Positions 1 through 5,943 of a stretch of 12,162 bases of DNA are shown here, piece after piece. The notes beneath the pieces are model-generated. The model had not been told where the DNA came from. It saw only the letters and a program-made list of their open reading frames with translations, and searched no databases. A program made the position numbers and the translations under genes. The stretch covers positions 1 to 12,162 of the forward strand of contig DASWCW010000256.1 in assembly GCA_036395835.1 (NCBI GenBank). Direction: 5' to 3'. This DNA is from AP-16 sp036395835. GTDB taxonomy: Bacteria > Pseudomonadota > Alphaproteobacteria > Rhizobiales > Xanthobacteraceae. Within the stretch, counting starts at the first letter, position 1; each line of letters begins with the position of its first letter.

Positions 1-188
1 CCCGCAACAGGTCTAACTCGGCAGAAGTCAGCGCCGCTCCGTTAGCCCACTGGCTAACGCGCGCCGCGATCCTCGCCTGCTTCGCGGCCAGCGCAGCCTT
101 GCGGCCGTTCTCGCCCGGCAAGAACCGGCGCCCGATCCGGCATCGGCCGAGGGCCGCGCTGCTCGTCTGCCTGCTCGCTCCGCTGCAT
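1..188 (-). pseudogene. Partial, apparently frameshifted small basic protein (unrecognised)
   Basis: On the minus strand an ATG at 188-186, a few bases after an AGGA/GGAA purine stretch, opens a frame beginning MQRSEQADEQRGPRPMPDRA. That frame soon turns into low-complexity Arg/Gly/Glu sequence and stops at 54. A second minus frame is open from 199 to the left edge with no ATG or GTG, and from about base 125 it reads protein-like: RRFLPGENGRKAALAAKQAR, then ARVSQWANGAALTSAELDLLR. Joining the two near 125-132 by a one-base shift gives a plausible single protein with an RPMP...FLPGxNGR passage. I recall similar short basic proteins from accessory and phage-like regions of rhizobia but cannot name the family. 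It runs off the window. It could be a decayed gene, a sequencing error, or a chance open frame. No function is assigned. Confidence 0.3.
40..59. repeat. Perfect 8-bp inverted repeat (hairpin)
   Basis: CGTTAGCC at 40-47 and GGCTAACG at 52-59 are exact reverse complements around a CACT loop. It lies inside the open frame that leaves the left edge, so it may simply be coding sequence. No T-run follows on either strand, so I do not call it a terminator. Confidence 0.4.
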
Positions 189-216
189 TTCCTGCGTCCT
201 TATCGCTGACTCTGCC

Positions 217-256
217 GGAACGCTAACTCCGAACGCCTTGAAAACGCAAGCGTTCC
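217..256. repeat. Inverted repeat between the left ORF and the cyclase remnant
   Basis: GGAACGCT at 217-224 is the exact reverse complement of AGCGTTCC at 249-256, with 24 bases between. A second GAACGC copy at 231-236 can pair with the same right arm. The repeat occupies the short gap between the minus-strand ORF (start near 188) and the first bases resembling the cyclase gene. It could be the promoter or operator region of the left ORF, or a recombination scar. The sequence alone does not decide. Confidence 0.4.
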
Positions 257-257
257 T

Positions 258-1934
258 TTGGCCGCATGTATTGCTAGGTGCCAAGACGGCAATGGCAAAA
301 GACCATCCGGACCGGTCACAGAGGGGGAAGAGGCAAGGGGGGTGAACACCGGAGACGGGCTGCTGGCCGAGTTTGGCAGCGTCGTGGACGCGGTGCGCTG
401 TGCGGTCGATGTCCAGCGCGGCATGGTCCACCGCAACACCGAGGTGCCAGAGGAGAGGCGGATCGAGTTTCGCATTGGGATCAACGTGGGCGACGTCATT
501 ATCGAGCGTGGCGACATCTTTGGCGATGGCGTGAACATTGCAGCACGTCTGGAGGACATCGCAGCCCCTGGCGGTATTTGCGTCTCCGAGGATACCTACC
601 GGCAGGTTCGGGGTAAGCTTGAGCTGACCACCGAGGACATCGGCGAACACAAGCTGAAGAATATCGCCCAAACGGTGCGGGTCTATCGAGTGCGCCCGAG
701 CACAGCAGCAGCCACCGCACGCCGCACTCTGCCACTGCCAGACAAGCCCTCGATTGCTGTGCTTCCGTTCCAGAACATGAGCGGCGATCCCGAGCAGGAC
801 TACTTCTCCGATGGAGTGGTCGACGACATCATCACGGCTTTGTCCCGCTTTCGGAACCTGTTCGTTATCGCGCGTACTTCCAGCTTCATCTACAAGGGGC
901 GGATGGTGGATGTGAAACAGATCGGCCGTGAGCTGGGGGTGCGCTACGTGCTAGAAGGTAGCGTACGTAAGGCGGCCAACCGGGTTCGCATCACCGGACA
1001 GCTCATCGATACCTCGACAGGAGCGCATCTCTGGGCGGATCGCTTCGAGGGCGAGCTCGAAGACATCTTCGACCTGCAGGACCGCGTGACCGCCAACGTA
1101 ATAGGCGCGATCGCACCGAGGTTGCAGCGGGCTGAAATCGAGCGCGCCAAGCGAAAGCCGACCGAGAACCTCGATGCATATGATCACTATCTGCGTGGAT
1201 TGGCGAGCGCTGGTCGGTGGACCAGAGACGCGAACAGCGAGGCGCTGCGGCTGTTCTACCGGGCAATCGAACTCGATTCCCATTTAGCCTTGGCGCACGG
1301 CATGGCCGCGTGGTGTTACGTGCGGCGCAAGGCGAATGCCTGGATGGACCACCGCGAGCAAGAGATCACGGAAGCTAGACGGCTGGCCCGGCGCGCGGTG
1401 CGCCTAGGTAGCGATGACGCAGTCTCGCTCTCCATGGGCGGATATGCGCTCGCGTTTATCGGCGATGAATTCGACAGCGCCGCGGCTTTTATGGATAGGG
1501 CGCTCATGGTCAATCCGAACTTGGCGATGGCTTGGAACCTTAGCGGTTGGTTGAGGGTCTGGCGCGGCGAGCCGGAGCTCGCGCTTGAACATGTGGCTCA
1601 TGCTATGCGCCTGAGCCCACTTGATCCGTCCATGTCCTTTATGCAAGGCGCCGTTGCCTTCGCTCATTTCCTCGCTGGCCGGTATGAGGAGGCATCGTCA
1701 TGGGCGGAGAAGGCATTGCGCGAGCGGCCGAATCTTCTTCTCGTGTTGGTCCCGGCTGCGGCCAGCGGCGCCCTGGCCGGGCATCTAAAAACAGCACAGA
1801 AGGCAGCGGAAAGTCTGCGCACACTTAATCCGTCGTTGCGCCTTTCCAATATTGAGAATCTGATCTCGTTTCGCCGACCTGAAGACCTAGCAAGATTGCG
1901 GGAGGGTCTGCGAAAAGCGGGGCTGCCGGAGTGA
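258..1934 (+). CDS. 5'-degraded adenylate/guanylate cyclase with TolB-like and TPR domains
   Basis: Numbering is from the TTG at 258. Residues ~29-146 match the C-terminal part of a class III cyclase domain (TGDGLLAEF at 31-39, RIGINVGDV at 72-80, FGDGVNIAARLED at 88-100). Residues ~165-290 are the TolB/FlgO-like segment (SIAVLPFQNMSGDPEQDYFSDG) usual in alphaproteobacterial cyclases, and ~300-558 look like TPR helices. Intact relatives carry about 60 more N-terminal residues, including the first metal-binding Asp (ADVVGYS-type motif) and a purine-contacting Lys in VKTTGDG. Here the Asp region is absent and that stretch reads VNTGDG. Residues 1-28 do not resemble the family, so the true start may be the GTG at 342, where homology begins and AAGAGG lies 8 bases upstream. 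N93 and R97 of the NxxxR motif remain. Cyclase activity is therefore unlikely; the TolB/TPR part might still be made. Its codon use (CTA, TTA, ATA present) is less GC-biased than the genes to the right. Confidence 0.75.
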   Translation: MAACIARCQDGNGKRPSGPVTEGEEARGVNTGDGLLAEFGSVVDAVRCAVDVQRGMVHRNTEVPEERRIEFRIGINVGDVIIERGDIFGDGVNIAARLEDIAAPGGICVSEDTYRQVRGKLELTTEDIGEHKLKNIAQTVRVYRVRPSTAAATARRTLPLPDKPSIAVLPFQNMSGDPEQDYFSDGVVDDIITALSRFRNLFVIARTSSFIYKGRMVDVKQIGRELGVRYVLEGSVRKAANRVRITGQLIDTSTGAHLWADRFEGELEDIFDLQDRVTANVIGAIAPRLQRAEIERAKRKPTENLDAYDHYLRGLASAGRWTRDANSEALRLFYRAIELDSHLALAHGMAAWCYVRRKANAWMDHREQEITEARRLARRAVRLGSDDAVSLSMGGYALAFIGDEFDSAAAFMDRALMVNPNLAMAWNLSGWLRVWRGEPELALEHVAHAMRLSPLDPSMSFMQGAVAFAHFLAGRYEEASSWAEKALRERPNLLLVLVPAAASGALAGHLKTAQKAAESLRTLNPSLRLSNIENLISFRRPEDLARLREGLRKAGLPE

Positions 1935-2068
1935 TGGTGGCGCACGCGCCGACGAGGTGATCGAGTGACGGCTCCAGGACCGCTCTGGGTCAAACGTGTC
2001 GCTTCCGCGATGTCGCCGATAGGTCAGCTCATCCCCCATTAGCGGAAGTCGCGCCCCTGTGGCCGAGA

Positions 2069-2154
2069 TGGTGCGGGTGGTCGGACTCGAACCGACACTC
2101 CTTTGGGGAACAGGTTTTTGAGACCTGCGCGTCTACCGATTCCGCCACACCCGC
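2069..2154 (-). tRNA. tRNA-Leu (anticodon CAA)
   Basis: Read on the minus strand, the acceptor arm GCGGGTG (2154-2148) pairs with CACCCGC (2079-2073), followed by discriminator A and an encoded CCA (2071-2069). The D-loop region is followed by an anticodon stem CAGGT/ACCTG enclosing the loop CTCAAAA, which gives anticodon CAA (reads UUG). A long variable arm of the class II type precedes a T arm with GTTCGAGTC. The length of 86 nt including CCA and the long variable arm fit leucine. No protein gene is visible in the flanks 1935-2068 and 2155-2350, and I see no convincing U-tract terminator downstream. Its 3' end faces the degraded region at 1-2068, the orientation expected where a mobile element has used a tRNA 3' end as attachment site. 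Confidence 0.96.
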
Positions 2155-2350
2155 TTGCTTAAAACATCCCCCTCCTCAATTTGGAAGTAGGGATTCTTTC
2201 CGTAGGCACGCGGGACTTTTGAGTCCGTCCAGGAGTGGAGCGCAGGAGCGGCGGCCGGCCGAGATCTGCAGGCCCGCTCGGATCATACTTGCGGCTGCGG
2301 TCGGGAATGCCCATTGTTTCGACCTGTGCAGTCTCGGCGGGAGGGAACCC

Positions 2351-2641
2351 ATGGCCCAGACGACGAACCGATTTTTCGACGAGATGGCGCGGCTCATGAA
2401 CGATGCCGCAGGCGTGGCTTCGGGCGTGCGGCGCGAGTTCGATACCCTGTTCCGCAGCCAGGCCGAGCGCATCCTGCGCGATCTCGACGTGGTGAGGCGC
2501 GAGGAGTTCGAAGCCATCAAGGAGGCGGTGCGGCTCGCCCGCGAGGAGAACGAGGCGCTCAAAGCCCGCATTGCCGTGCTCGAGGCCAAACAGCAGCCCG
2601 GATCCGGCCCGGTTCCGCAAAATCCGCCGACCGTGATGTAG
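2351..2641 (+). CDS. ubiK: Accessory factor UbiK family protein (BMFP domain)
   Basis: A 96-residue protein beginning MAQTTNRFFDEMARLMNDAA. The N-terminal half is an amphipathic helix of the BMFP (membrane fusogenic) family, and residues ~50-81 (REEFEAIKEAVRLAREENEA and following, ending AVLEAK) form a heptad coiled coil that would drive oligomerisation. In gammaproteobacteria UbiK binds UbiJ and assists aerobic ubiquinone synthesis; the alphaproteobacterial role is inferred by family. The ATG at 2351 was chosen because GGGAGGG sits 6-12 bases upstream and the homology begins there; the open frame extends back to 2219 but the extra residues are not family-like. The gene stands alone between the tRNA and the rplY promoter. 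The C-terminal ~15 residues are Pro/Gln-rich and probably disordered. Confidence 0.85.
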   Translation: MAQTTNRFFDEMARLMNDAAGVASGVRREFDTLFRSQAERILRDLDVVRREEFEAIKEAVRLAREENEALKARIAVLEAKQQPGSGPVPQNPPTVM

Positions 2642-2706
2642 TTTGGGCGGTCGCCAGATGCGGCGCCCCGGAATGACGGCGCGAGGCAATAATTTGCCTG
2701 GATTTC

Positions 2707-2735
2707 TTGTATTTCCGGGCCGATGCCGCTATAAG
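2707..2735 (+). promoter_or_regulatory. Candidate sigma-70-type promoter of rplY
   Basis: TTGTAT (2707-2712) is separated by exactly 17 bases from TATAAG (2730-2735), in an otherwise very GC-rich gap. This predicts a start near 2742, about 95 bases before the rplY ATG. It is the clearest promoter-like pair in the window and would serve rplY and probably pth and ychF. Confidence 0.55.
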
Positions 2736-2743
2736 CCGCGCGA

Positions 2744-2797
2744 CCGCGGCAGGGTGCCGTTTCGGCGGGCCGCGGCGACGGCCGCGTTTGCGGCCGT
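2744..2797 (+). promoter_or_regulatory. Two consecutive stem-loops in the rplY leader
   Basis: Stem 1 pairs CCGCGGC (2744-2750) with GCCGCGG (2769-2775) and contains an inner GCCG-TTT-CGGC hairpin (2756-2766). Stem 2 pairs ACGGCCGC (2778-2785) with GCGGCCGT (2790-2797) around a GTTT loop, all eight pairs perfect and followed by TT. Both begin just after the predicted transcription start and end about 40 bases before the ATG. In E. coli L25 is known to repress its own rplY mRNA. Whether this leader works that way is inference; the second stem could also act as a weak attenuator. High GC makes chance stems common. Confidence 0.4.
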
Positions 2798-2836
2798 TTG
2801 CATTGCGATTGACCAGGATCTGCGAGGATCGACACC

Positions 2837-3607
2837 ATGACGAAAGTCAAGGCGCTCAAGGCGACCGCGCGGCCGGGAGCCGGAACCGGAGCCGCCCGGG
2901 CGGTGCGACGGCAAGGCCGCGTGCCCGGCGTGATCTACGGCGACGGCGCAGCCCCGGTCTCGATCTCGCTCGATCACAAGGAGCTGCGGCAGAACATCTT
3001 TGCCGGACACTTCCTCACCACGATCTACGAGCTCGAGGTCGACGGCGCCCGCCATCGGGTCATTCCCCGCGATTTTCAGCTCGATCCGGTGCGCGACGTT
3101 CCGATCCACGTCGATTTTCTCCGTCTGGGCGAAGGCGCCCGCATCCGCGTGCGCATCCCGGTCCACATCAAGAATGCCGACCAGGCGCCGGGCGTGAAGC
3201 GCGGCGGCACCGTCAACATCGTCGAGCACTCGGTCGAAGTGCATTGCCCGGCCGACGCCATTCCGGACGCGATCGACGTAGATCTGACCGGGCTCGAGAT
3301 CAATCGATCGGTGCACTTGAGCGAATTGACGCTGCCCGAGAACGTACGAGCGGTGACCCGGCGCGACGTGACCCTCGTCACCATCGTGGCGCCTTCGGGT
3401 TATCTCGAGGAGCAGAAGGCGGCCGCGGACGCCGCGGCGGCGGCAGCAGCCGCGGCGGCGGCCGCGGAGGCCGCCGGCGAGGTAGCGCCCGGTGCTCCGG
3501 GTGCGGTACCCGGCGCGCCCGGCGCGCCCGGGGCGGCGCCGGCGGCTCCCGGAGCAGCGCCCCCGGCAGGCGCTGCCGCGGCGCCGGAGAAACCGGAAAA
3601 GAAGTGA
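2837..3607 (+). CDS. rplY: 50S ribosomal protein L25/general stress protein Ctc
   Basis: A 256-residue protein of the long CTC/TL5 class of L25. Residues ~5-95 form the 5S rRNA-binding L25 domain (ATARPGAGTGAARAVRRQGR, then VPGVIYG, ending near DVPIHVDFLRL). Residues ~98-190 form the C-terminal beta domain (RVRIPVHIKNADQAPGVKRG, then VEVHCPADAIPDAIDVDLTG). Residues ~194-256 are an added tail: a run of alanines, then GAPG-type Ala/Pro/Gly repeats, ending EKPEKK, which makes this longer than many relatives. The ATG at 2837 has GAGG about 9 bases upstream and starts where the family starts. pth follows after 27 bases and ychF 6 bases after that, an arrangement common in alphaproteobacteria, so the three are probably co-transcribed from 2707-2735. 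The tail is probably disordered and exposed. Confidence 0.95.
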   Translation: MTKVKALKATARPGAGTGAARAVRRQGRVPGVIYGDGAAPVSISLDHKELRQNIFAGHFLTTIYELEVDGARHRVIPRDFQLDPVRDVPIHVDFLRLGEGARIRVRIPVHIKNADQAPGVKRGGTVNIVEHSVEVHCPADAIPDAIDVDLTGLEINRSVHLSELTLPENVRAVTRRDVTLVTIVAPSGYLEEQKAAADAAAAAAAAAAAAEAAGEVAPGAPGAVPGAPGAPGAAPAAPGAAPPAGAAAAPEKPEKK

Positions 3608-3634
3608 GGCCGCGGGCCGCGCGCGGCGTGACCC

Positions 3635-4264
3635 ATGCTGCTGTTCGTCGGGCTGGGCAATCCTGGCGCGGGCTACTCCGGCCATCGCCATAACGTCGGC
3701 TTCATGGCGGTCCAGGCGATCGCCGCGCGCCACGGCATCGGCCGGTGGCGCCGGCGCTTCCAGGGCGTGGCCGCCGAGGGAACGATCGGCCCGCATCGCG
3801 TGCTGCTGCTGGAGCCCGGAACCTATATGAACGAGTCCGGGCGCGCGGTCGCGGAAGCCGTGCATTTCTACAAGATCCCGCCGCACGACACGCTGGTGTT
3901 CCACGACGAGATCGATCTTGCACCCGGCAAGGTGCGCGTGAAGATCGGCGGCGGCACCGCCGGCCACAACGGCCTGCGCTCGATCAGCGCCCATATCGGC
4001 AACGAGTACCGCCGCGTGCGCATCGGCGTCGGGCATCCGGGCGACAAGGACCTGGTCCAGCATTACGTGCTCAGCCCGTTCAGCAAGAGCGAGCGCGCGT
4101 GGGTGGAGACATTGTGCGACATCATTGCCGAGAACGCCTCCCTGCTGGCGCAGGGCGAGGACGCGAGTTTCCAGAACAAGGTCCACCTCGCGATGGCGGC
4201 GAAGGGGTTCGTCGAGCCCAAAAGCCCCGACGCGCCGCCGGATGCGGCCGACGGATCCGCCTGA
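3635..4264 (+). CDS. pth: Peptidyl-tRNA hydrolase
   Basis: A 209-residue cytosolic esterase that releases peptides from peptidyl-tRNA dropped by ribosomes. The family residues are present: FVGLGNPG (4-11), catalytic H19 in HRHNVGF, N66 in TYMNESG, D91 in FHDEIDLAPG, and N112 in GGGTAGHNGLRSI; these correspond to H20, N68, D93 and N114 of E. coli. The GGGTAG stretch is a small variation on the usual GGGSGG-type loop. The C-terminal ~20 residues (after FVEPKS) are Asp/Pro/Ala-rich and lie beyond the conserved fold. The ATG at 3635 is the natural start; no strong Shine-Dalgarno precedes it, and only GC-rich sequence fills the 27 bases after rplY, consistent with translation from the upstream mRNA. 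Confidence 0.97.
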   Translation: MLLFVGLGNPGAGYSGHRHNVGFMAVQAIAARHGIGRWRRRFQGVAAEGTIGPHRVLLLEPGTYMNESGRAVAEAVHFYKIPPHDTLVFHDEIDLAPGKVRVKIGGGTAGHNGLRSISAHIGNEYRRVRIGVGHPGDKDLVQHYVLSPFSKSERAWVETLCDIIAENASLLAQGEDASFQNKVHLAMAAKGFVEPKSPDAPPDAADGSA

Positions 4265-4270
4265 CGTGCC

Positions 4271-5368
4271 ATGGGATTTAGCTGCGGAATCGTCGGGCTG
4301 CCGAACGTCGGCAAGTCCACTCTCTTCAACGCGCTGACCGAGACCGCCGCAGCGCAGGCGGAGAATTATCCGTTCTGCACCATCGAGCCCAACCTGGGCG
4401 AGGTGGCGGTGCCCGACTCGCGGCTCGAGCCGATCGCCGCGCTCGCCAAATCCGCCGCCGTGGTGCCGATCCGGCTCGCCTTCGTCGACATCGCCGGCCT
4501 GGTGCGCGGCGCCTCGCGCGGCGAGGGACTGGGCAATCAGTTCCTCGCCAACATCCGCGAAGTCGACGCCATCGTTCACGTCGTGCGCTGTTTCTCCGGC
4601 AGCGACGTCGTACACATCGAGGGCAGGATCGCGCCTGTCGAGGACATCGAGACCATCGAGACCGAACTGATGCTCGCCGACCTCGACAGTCTGGAGCGGC
4701 GCGTCGAGCCGCTGGAGAAGCGCGCGCGCGGCGGCGACGTGGAAGCCGGCGCGATGTTCGATCTCGTGAGAAGGGCGCTGTCGGCTTTGCGCGAAGGCAA
4801 GCCGGCGCGGGTCATCGAGCGCAAGGACGAGGAGCAGAAGGCGTTTCGCATGCTCGGCCTGCTCACGTCGAAGCCGGTGCTCTATGTCTGCAATGTCGAC
4901 GAGGAGCATGCCTCGGACGGCAACGAATTTTCCCGCGCGGTCGAGCTCCGCGCGCAAGCCGAAGGCGCCGGCTGCGTGCTGATCTCGGCCAAGATCGAGG
5001 CGGAAATCGCCGTGCTGTCGCCCGCGGACCGCGGCGAATATCTCGCCGCGCACGGGCTGCACGAGGCCGGGCTCGATCGCCTGATCCGGGCCGGCTACGC
5101 GCTGCTCGATCTCCTGACCTTCTTCACCGCCGGCCCCAAGGAGACGCACGCGTGGACGGTTACGCGCGGCACCCGGGCGCAGCAGGCCGCCGGCGTCATC
5201 CACACCGATTTCGAGCGCGGCTTCATCCGCGCCGAAGTCGTCTCCTATGAGGAATATGTGGCGCTCGGCGGCGAGGCCGGCGCGCGCGACGCCGGCAAGC
5301 TCCGGCTCGAAGGCAAGGATTACGTCGTCGCCGACGGCGACGTCATCCATTTCCGCTTCGCGACCTGA
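4271..5368 (+). CDS. ychF: Redox-regulated ribosome-associated ATPase YchF/OLA1
   Basis: A 365-residue P-loop NTPase of the Obg/YchF family, of usual family length. It shows the Walker A motif GLPNVGKST (~9-17), the switch region FVDIAGLVRGASRGEGLGNQ (~71-90), and NVDE (208-211) in place of the GTPase NKxD, the feature that gives YchF its preference for ATP. A helical insert follows the switch region, and residues ~280-363 are the TGS domain (LLTFFTAGPKETHAWTV, then DYVVADGDVIHFRF). The protein binds ribosomes and is linked to stress and oxidative responses. Its ATG lies 6 bases after the pth stop, so translational coupling is likely; no strong Shine-Dalgarno is visible. The GC-rich coding strand creates a very long antisense open frame here that I do not consider real. 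Confidence 0.97.
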   Translation: MGFSCGIVGLPNVGKSTLFNALTETAAAQAENYPFCTIEPNLGEVAVPDSRLEPIAALAKSAAVVPIRLAFVDIAGLVRGASRGEGLGNQFLANIREVDAIVHVVRCFSGSDVVHIEGRIAPVEDIETIETELMLADLDSLERRVEPLEKRARGGDVEAGAMFDLVRRALSALREGKPARVIERKDEEQKAFRMLGLLTSKPVLYVCNVDEEHASDGNEFSRAVELRAQAEGAGCVLISAKIEAEIAVLSPADRGEYLAAHGLHEAGLDRLIRAGYALLDLLTFFTAGPKETHAWTVTRGTRAQQAAGVIHTDFERGFIRAEVVSYEEYVALGGEAGARDAGKLRLEGKDYVVADGDVIHFRFAT

Positions 5369-5371
5369 TCA

Positions 5372-5396
5372 CCTCTCTCCGCAGAGCGGGGAGAGG
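5372..5396 (+). terminator. Strong hairpin after ychF (terminator or dispersed palindromic repeat)
   Basis: The arms at 5372-5382 (CCTCTCTCCGC) and 5386-5396 (GCGGGGAGAGG) pair over 11 positions, with one T-G wobble, around an AGA loop. It begins 3 bases after the ychF stop and lies between convergent ychF and the DUF4282 gene. No T-run follows, so it is not a classical intrinsic terminator. The CTCTCCCCGC/GCGGGGAGAG design resembles a small palindrome scattered between genes in many rhizobial genomes, so it may be a repeat that also ends or protects transcripts. Confidence 0.55.
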
Positions 5397-5422
5397 GAGT
5401 CGCTTGCGGCTCGTGCGGAGCC

Positions 5423-5713
5423 TCACCTGCCGTCGCGGTTGCGCATCGCGCCGAGATGCTCGTTGATGCGAAACGCGATCAGCACCAGCTCCGCCGCGAT
5501 CCGGGCGAACACGATGCCGGCGAGCATGCCGGCGAAGCTGGCGATCAGCATCAGCAATCCGGCGATCGGATTGATCGCCATGGCGCCGAGCGAGGAGATC
5601 ATGCCGGCCAATCCGAACAGCACCGAAACCACCACCACCAGCCAGTAGAACGTCCGGATGATCGAGGGCGTGATGAAGCGGTCCCACTGGAACAGATCGC
5701 CGACGTAAAACAT
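5423..5713 (-). CDS. DUF4282 domain-containing small membrane protein
   Basis: A 96-residue protein starting MFYVGDLFQWDRFITPSIIR. Two hydrophobic segments are visible, about 18-40 (TFYWLVVVVSVLFGLAGMIS) and 48-70 (NPIAGLLMLIASFAGMLAGI), followed by the conserved amphipathic RIAAELVLIAFRINEHL. This matches the DUF4282 family, whose function is unknown; it should be an inner-membrane protein. The ATG at 5713-5711 was chosen over a longer open frame from 5761 because GGGAGGGGG lies 5-13 bases upstream. It is convergent with ychF and divergent from the MFS gene, with a perfect palindrome at 5775-5797 upstream. Confidence 0.8.
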   Translation of the reverse strand: MFYVGDLFQWDRFITPSIIRTFYWLVVVVSVLFGLAGMISSLGAMAINPIAGLLMLIASFAGMLAGIVFARIAAELVLIAFRINEHLGAMRNRDGR

Positions 5714-5774
5714 GAATCCCCCTCCCGCGCTCGCGATCGTTTGCAGGCGCGGACACTGCACATTTCGCCGGAAC

Positions 5775-5797
5775 GGTCAACGCGACGGGCGTTGACC
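5775..5797. promoter_or_regulatory. Perfect 9-bp inverted repeat, candidate operator
   Basis: GGTCAACGC (5775-5783) and GCGTTGACC (5789-5797) are exact reverse complements around GACGG. The site lies between the divergent DUF4282 gene (start 5713) and the MFS gene (start 5944). It precedes both genes, so it is not a terminator for either. Each arm contains TTGACC, a good -35 match pointing outward, but neither has a good -10 element at 16-18 bases. This is consistent with a dimeric regulator site or a divergent promoter. The binding protein cannot be named. Confidence 0.45.
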
Positions 5798-5943
5798 CGC
5801 CGGCCCGCGCGGCCTAAGCAGCGAGCGCGAACATCTGCGAAAGATTCCGTGCCGAAGCGCTTTTCAAGCGGATTTCGAGGGCGGCGAGCGGGCGAGCCGA
5901 CGGCGTCCTGCATCGGTTCGGCTTTCGTCGAGCGCCGGGGCCG

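Noticed and set aside
1998..2050. Inverted copies of CTTCCGC/GCGGAAG near the tRNA as an att site or terminator
   Set aside because: Only seven pairs with a loop of almost 30 bases, no U-tract, and no match to the tRNA 3' end.
3420..3600. The GC-rich tandem sequence in the 3' end of rplY as a separate repeat element
   Set aside because: It is in frame and encodes the Ala/Pro/Gly tail, so coding low complexity explains it.
3608..3634. GC-rich possible hairpin between rplY and pth as a terminator
   Set aside because: There is no U-tract, the gap is 27 bases, and pth and ychF would be left without any visible promoter.
2707..3693. A 328-codon plus-strand frame overlapping rplY
   Set aside because: The translation is Arg/Gly/Pro-rich low complexity in a frame other than rplY, and its start overlaps the predicted promoter.
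2729..5350. An 873-codon open frame on the minus strand across rplY, pth and ychF
   Set aside because: It lies opposite three clearly identified genes. Its product has no recognisable fold, is rich in Arg, Asp, Gly and Ala, and is what GC-rich third positions produce on the opposite strand.
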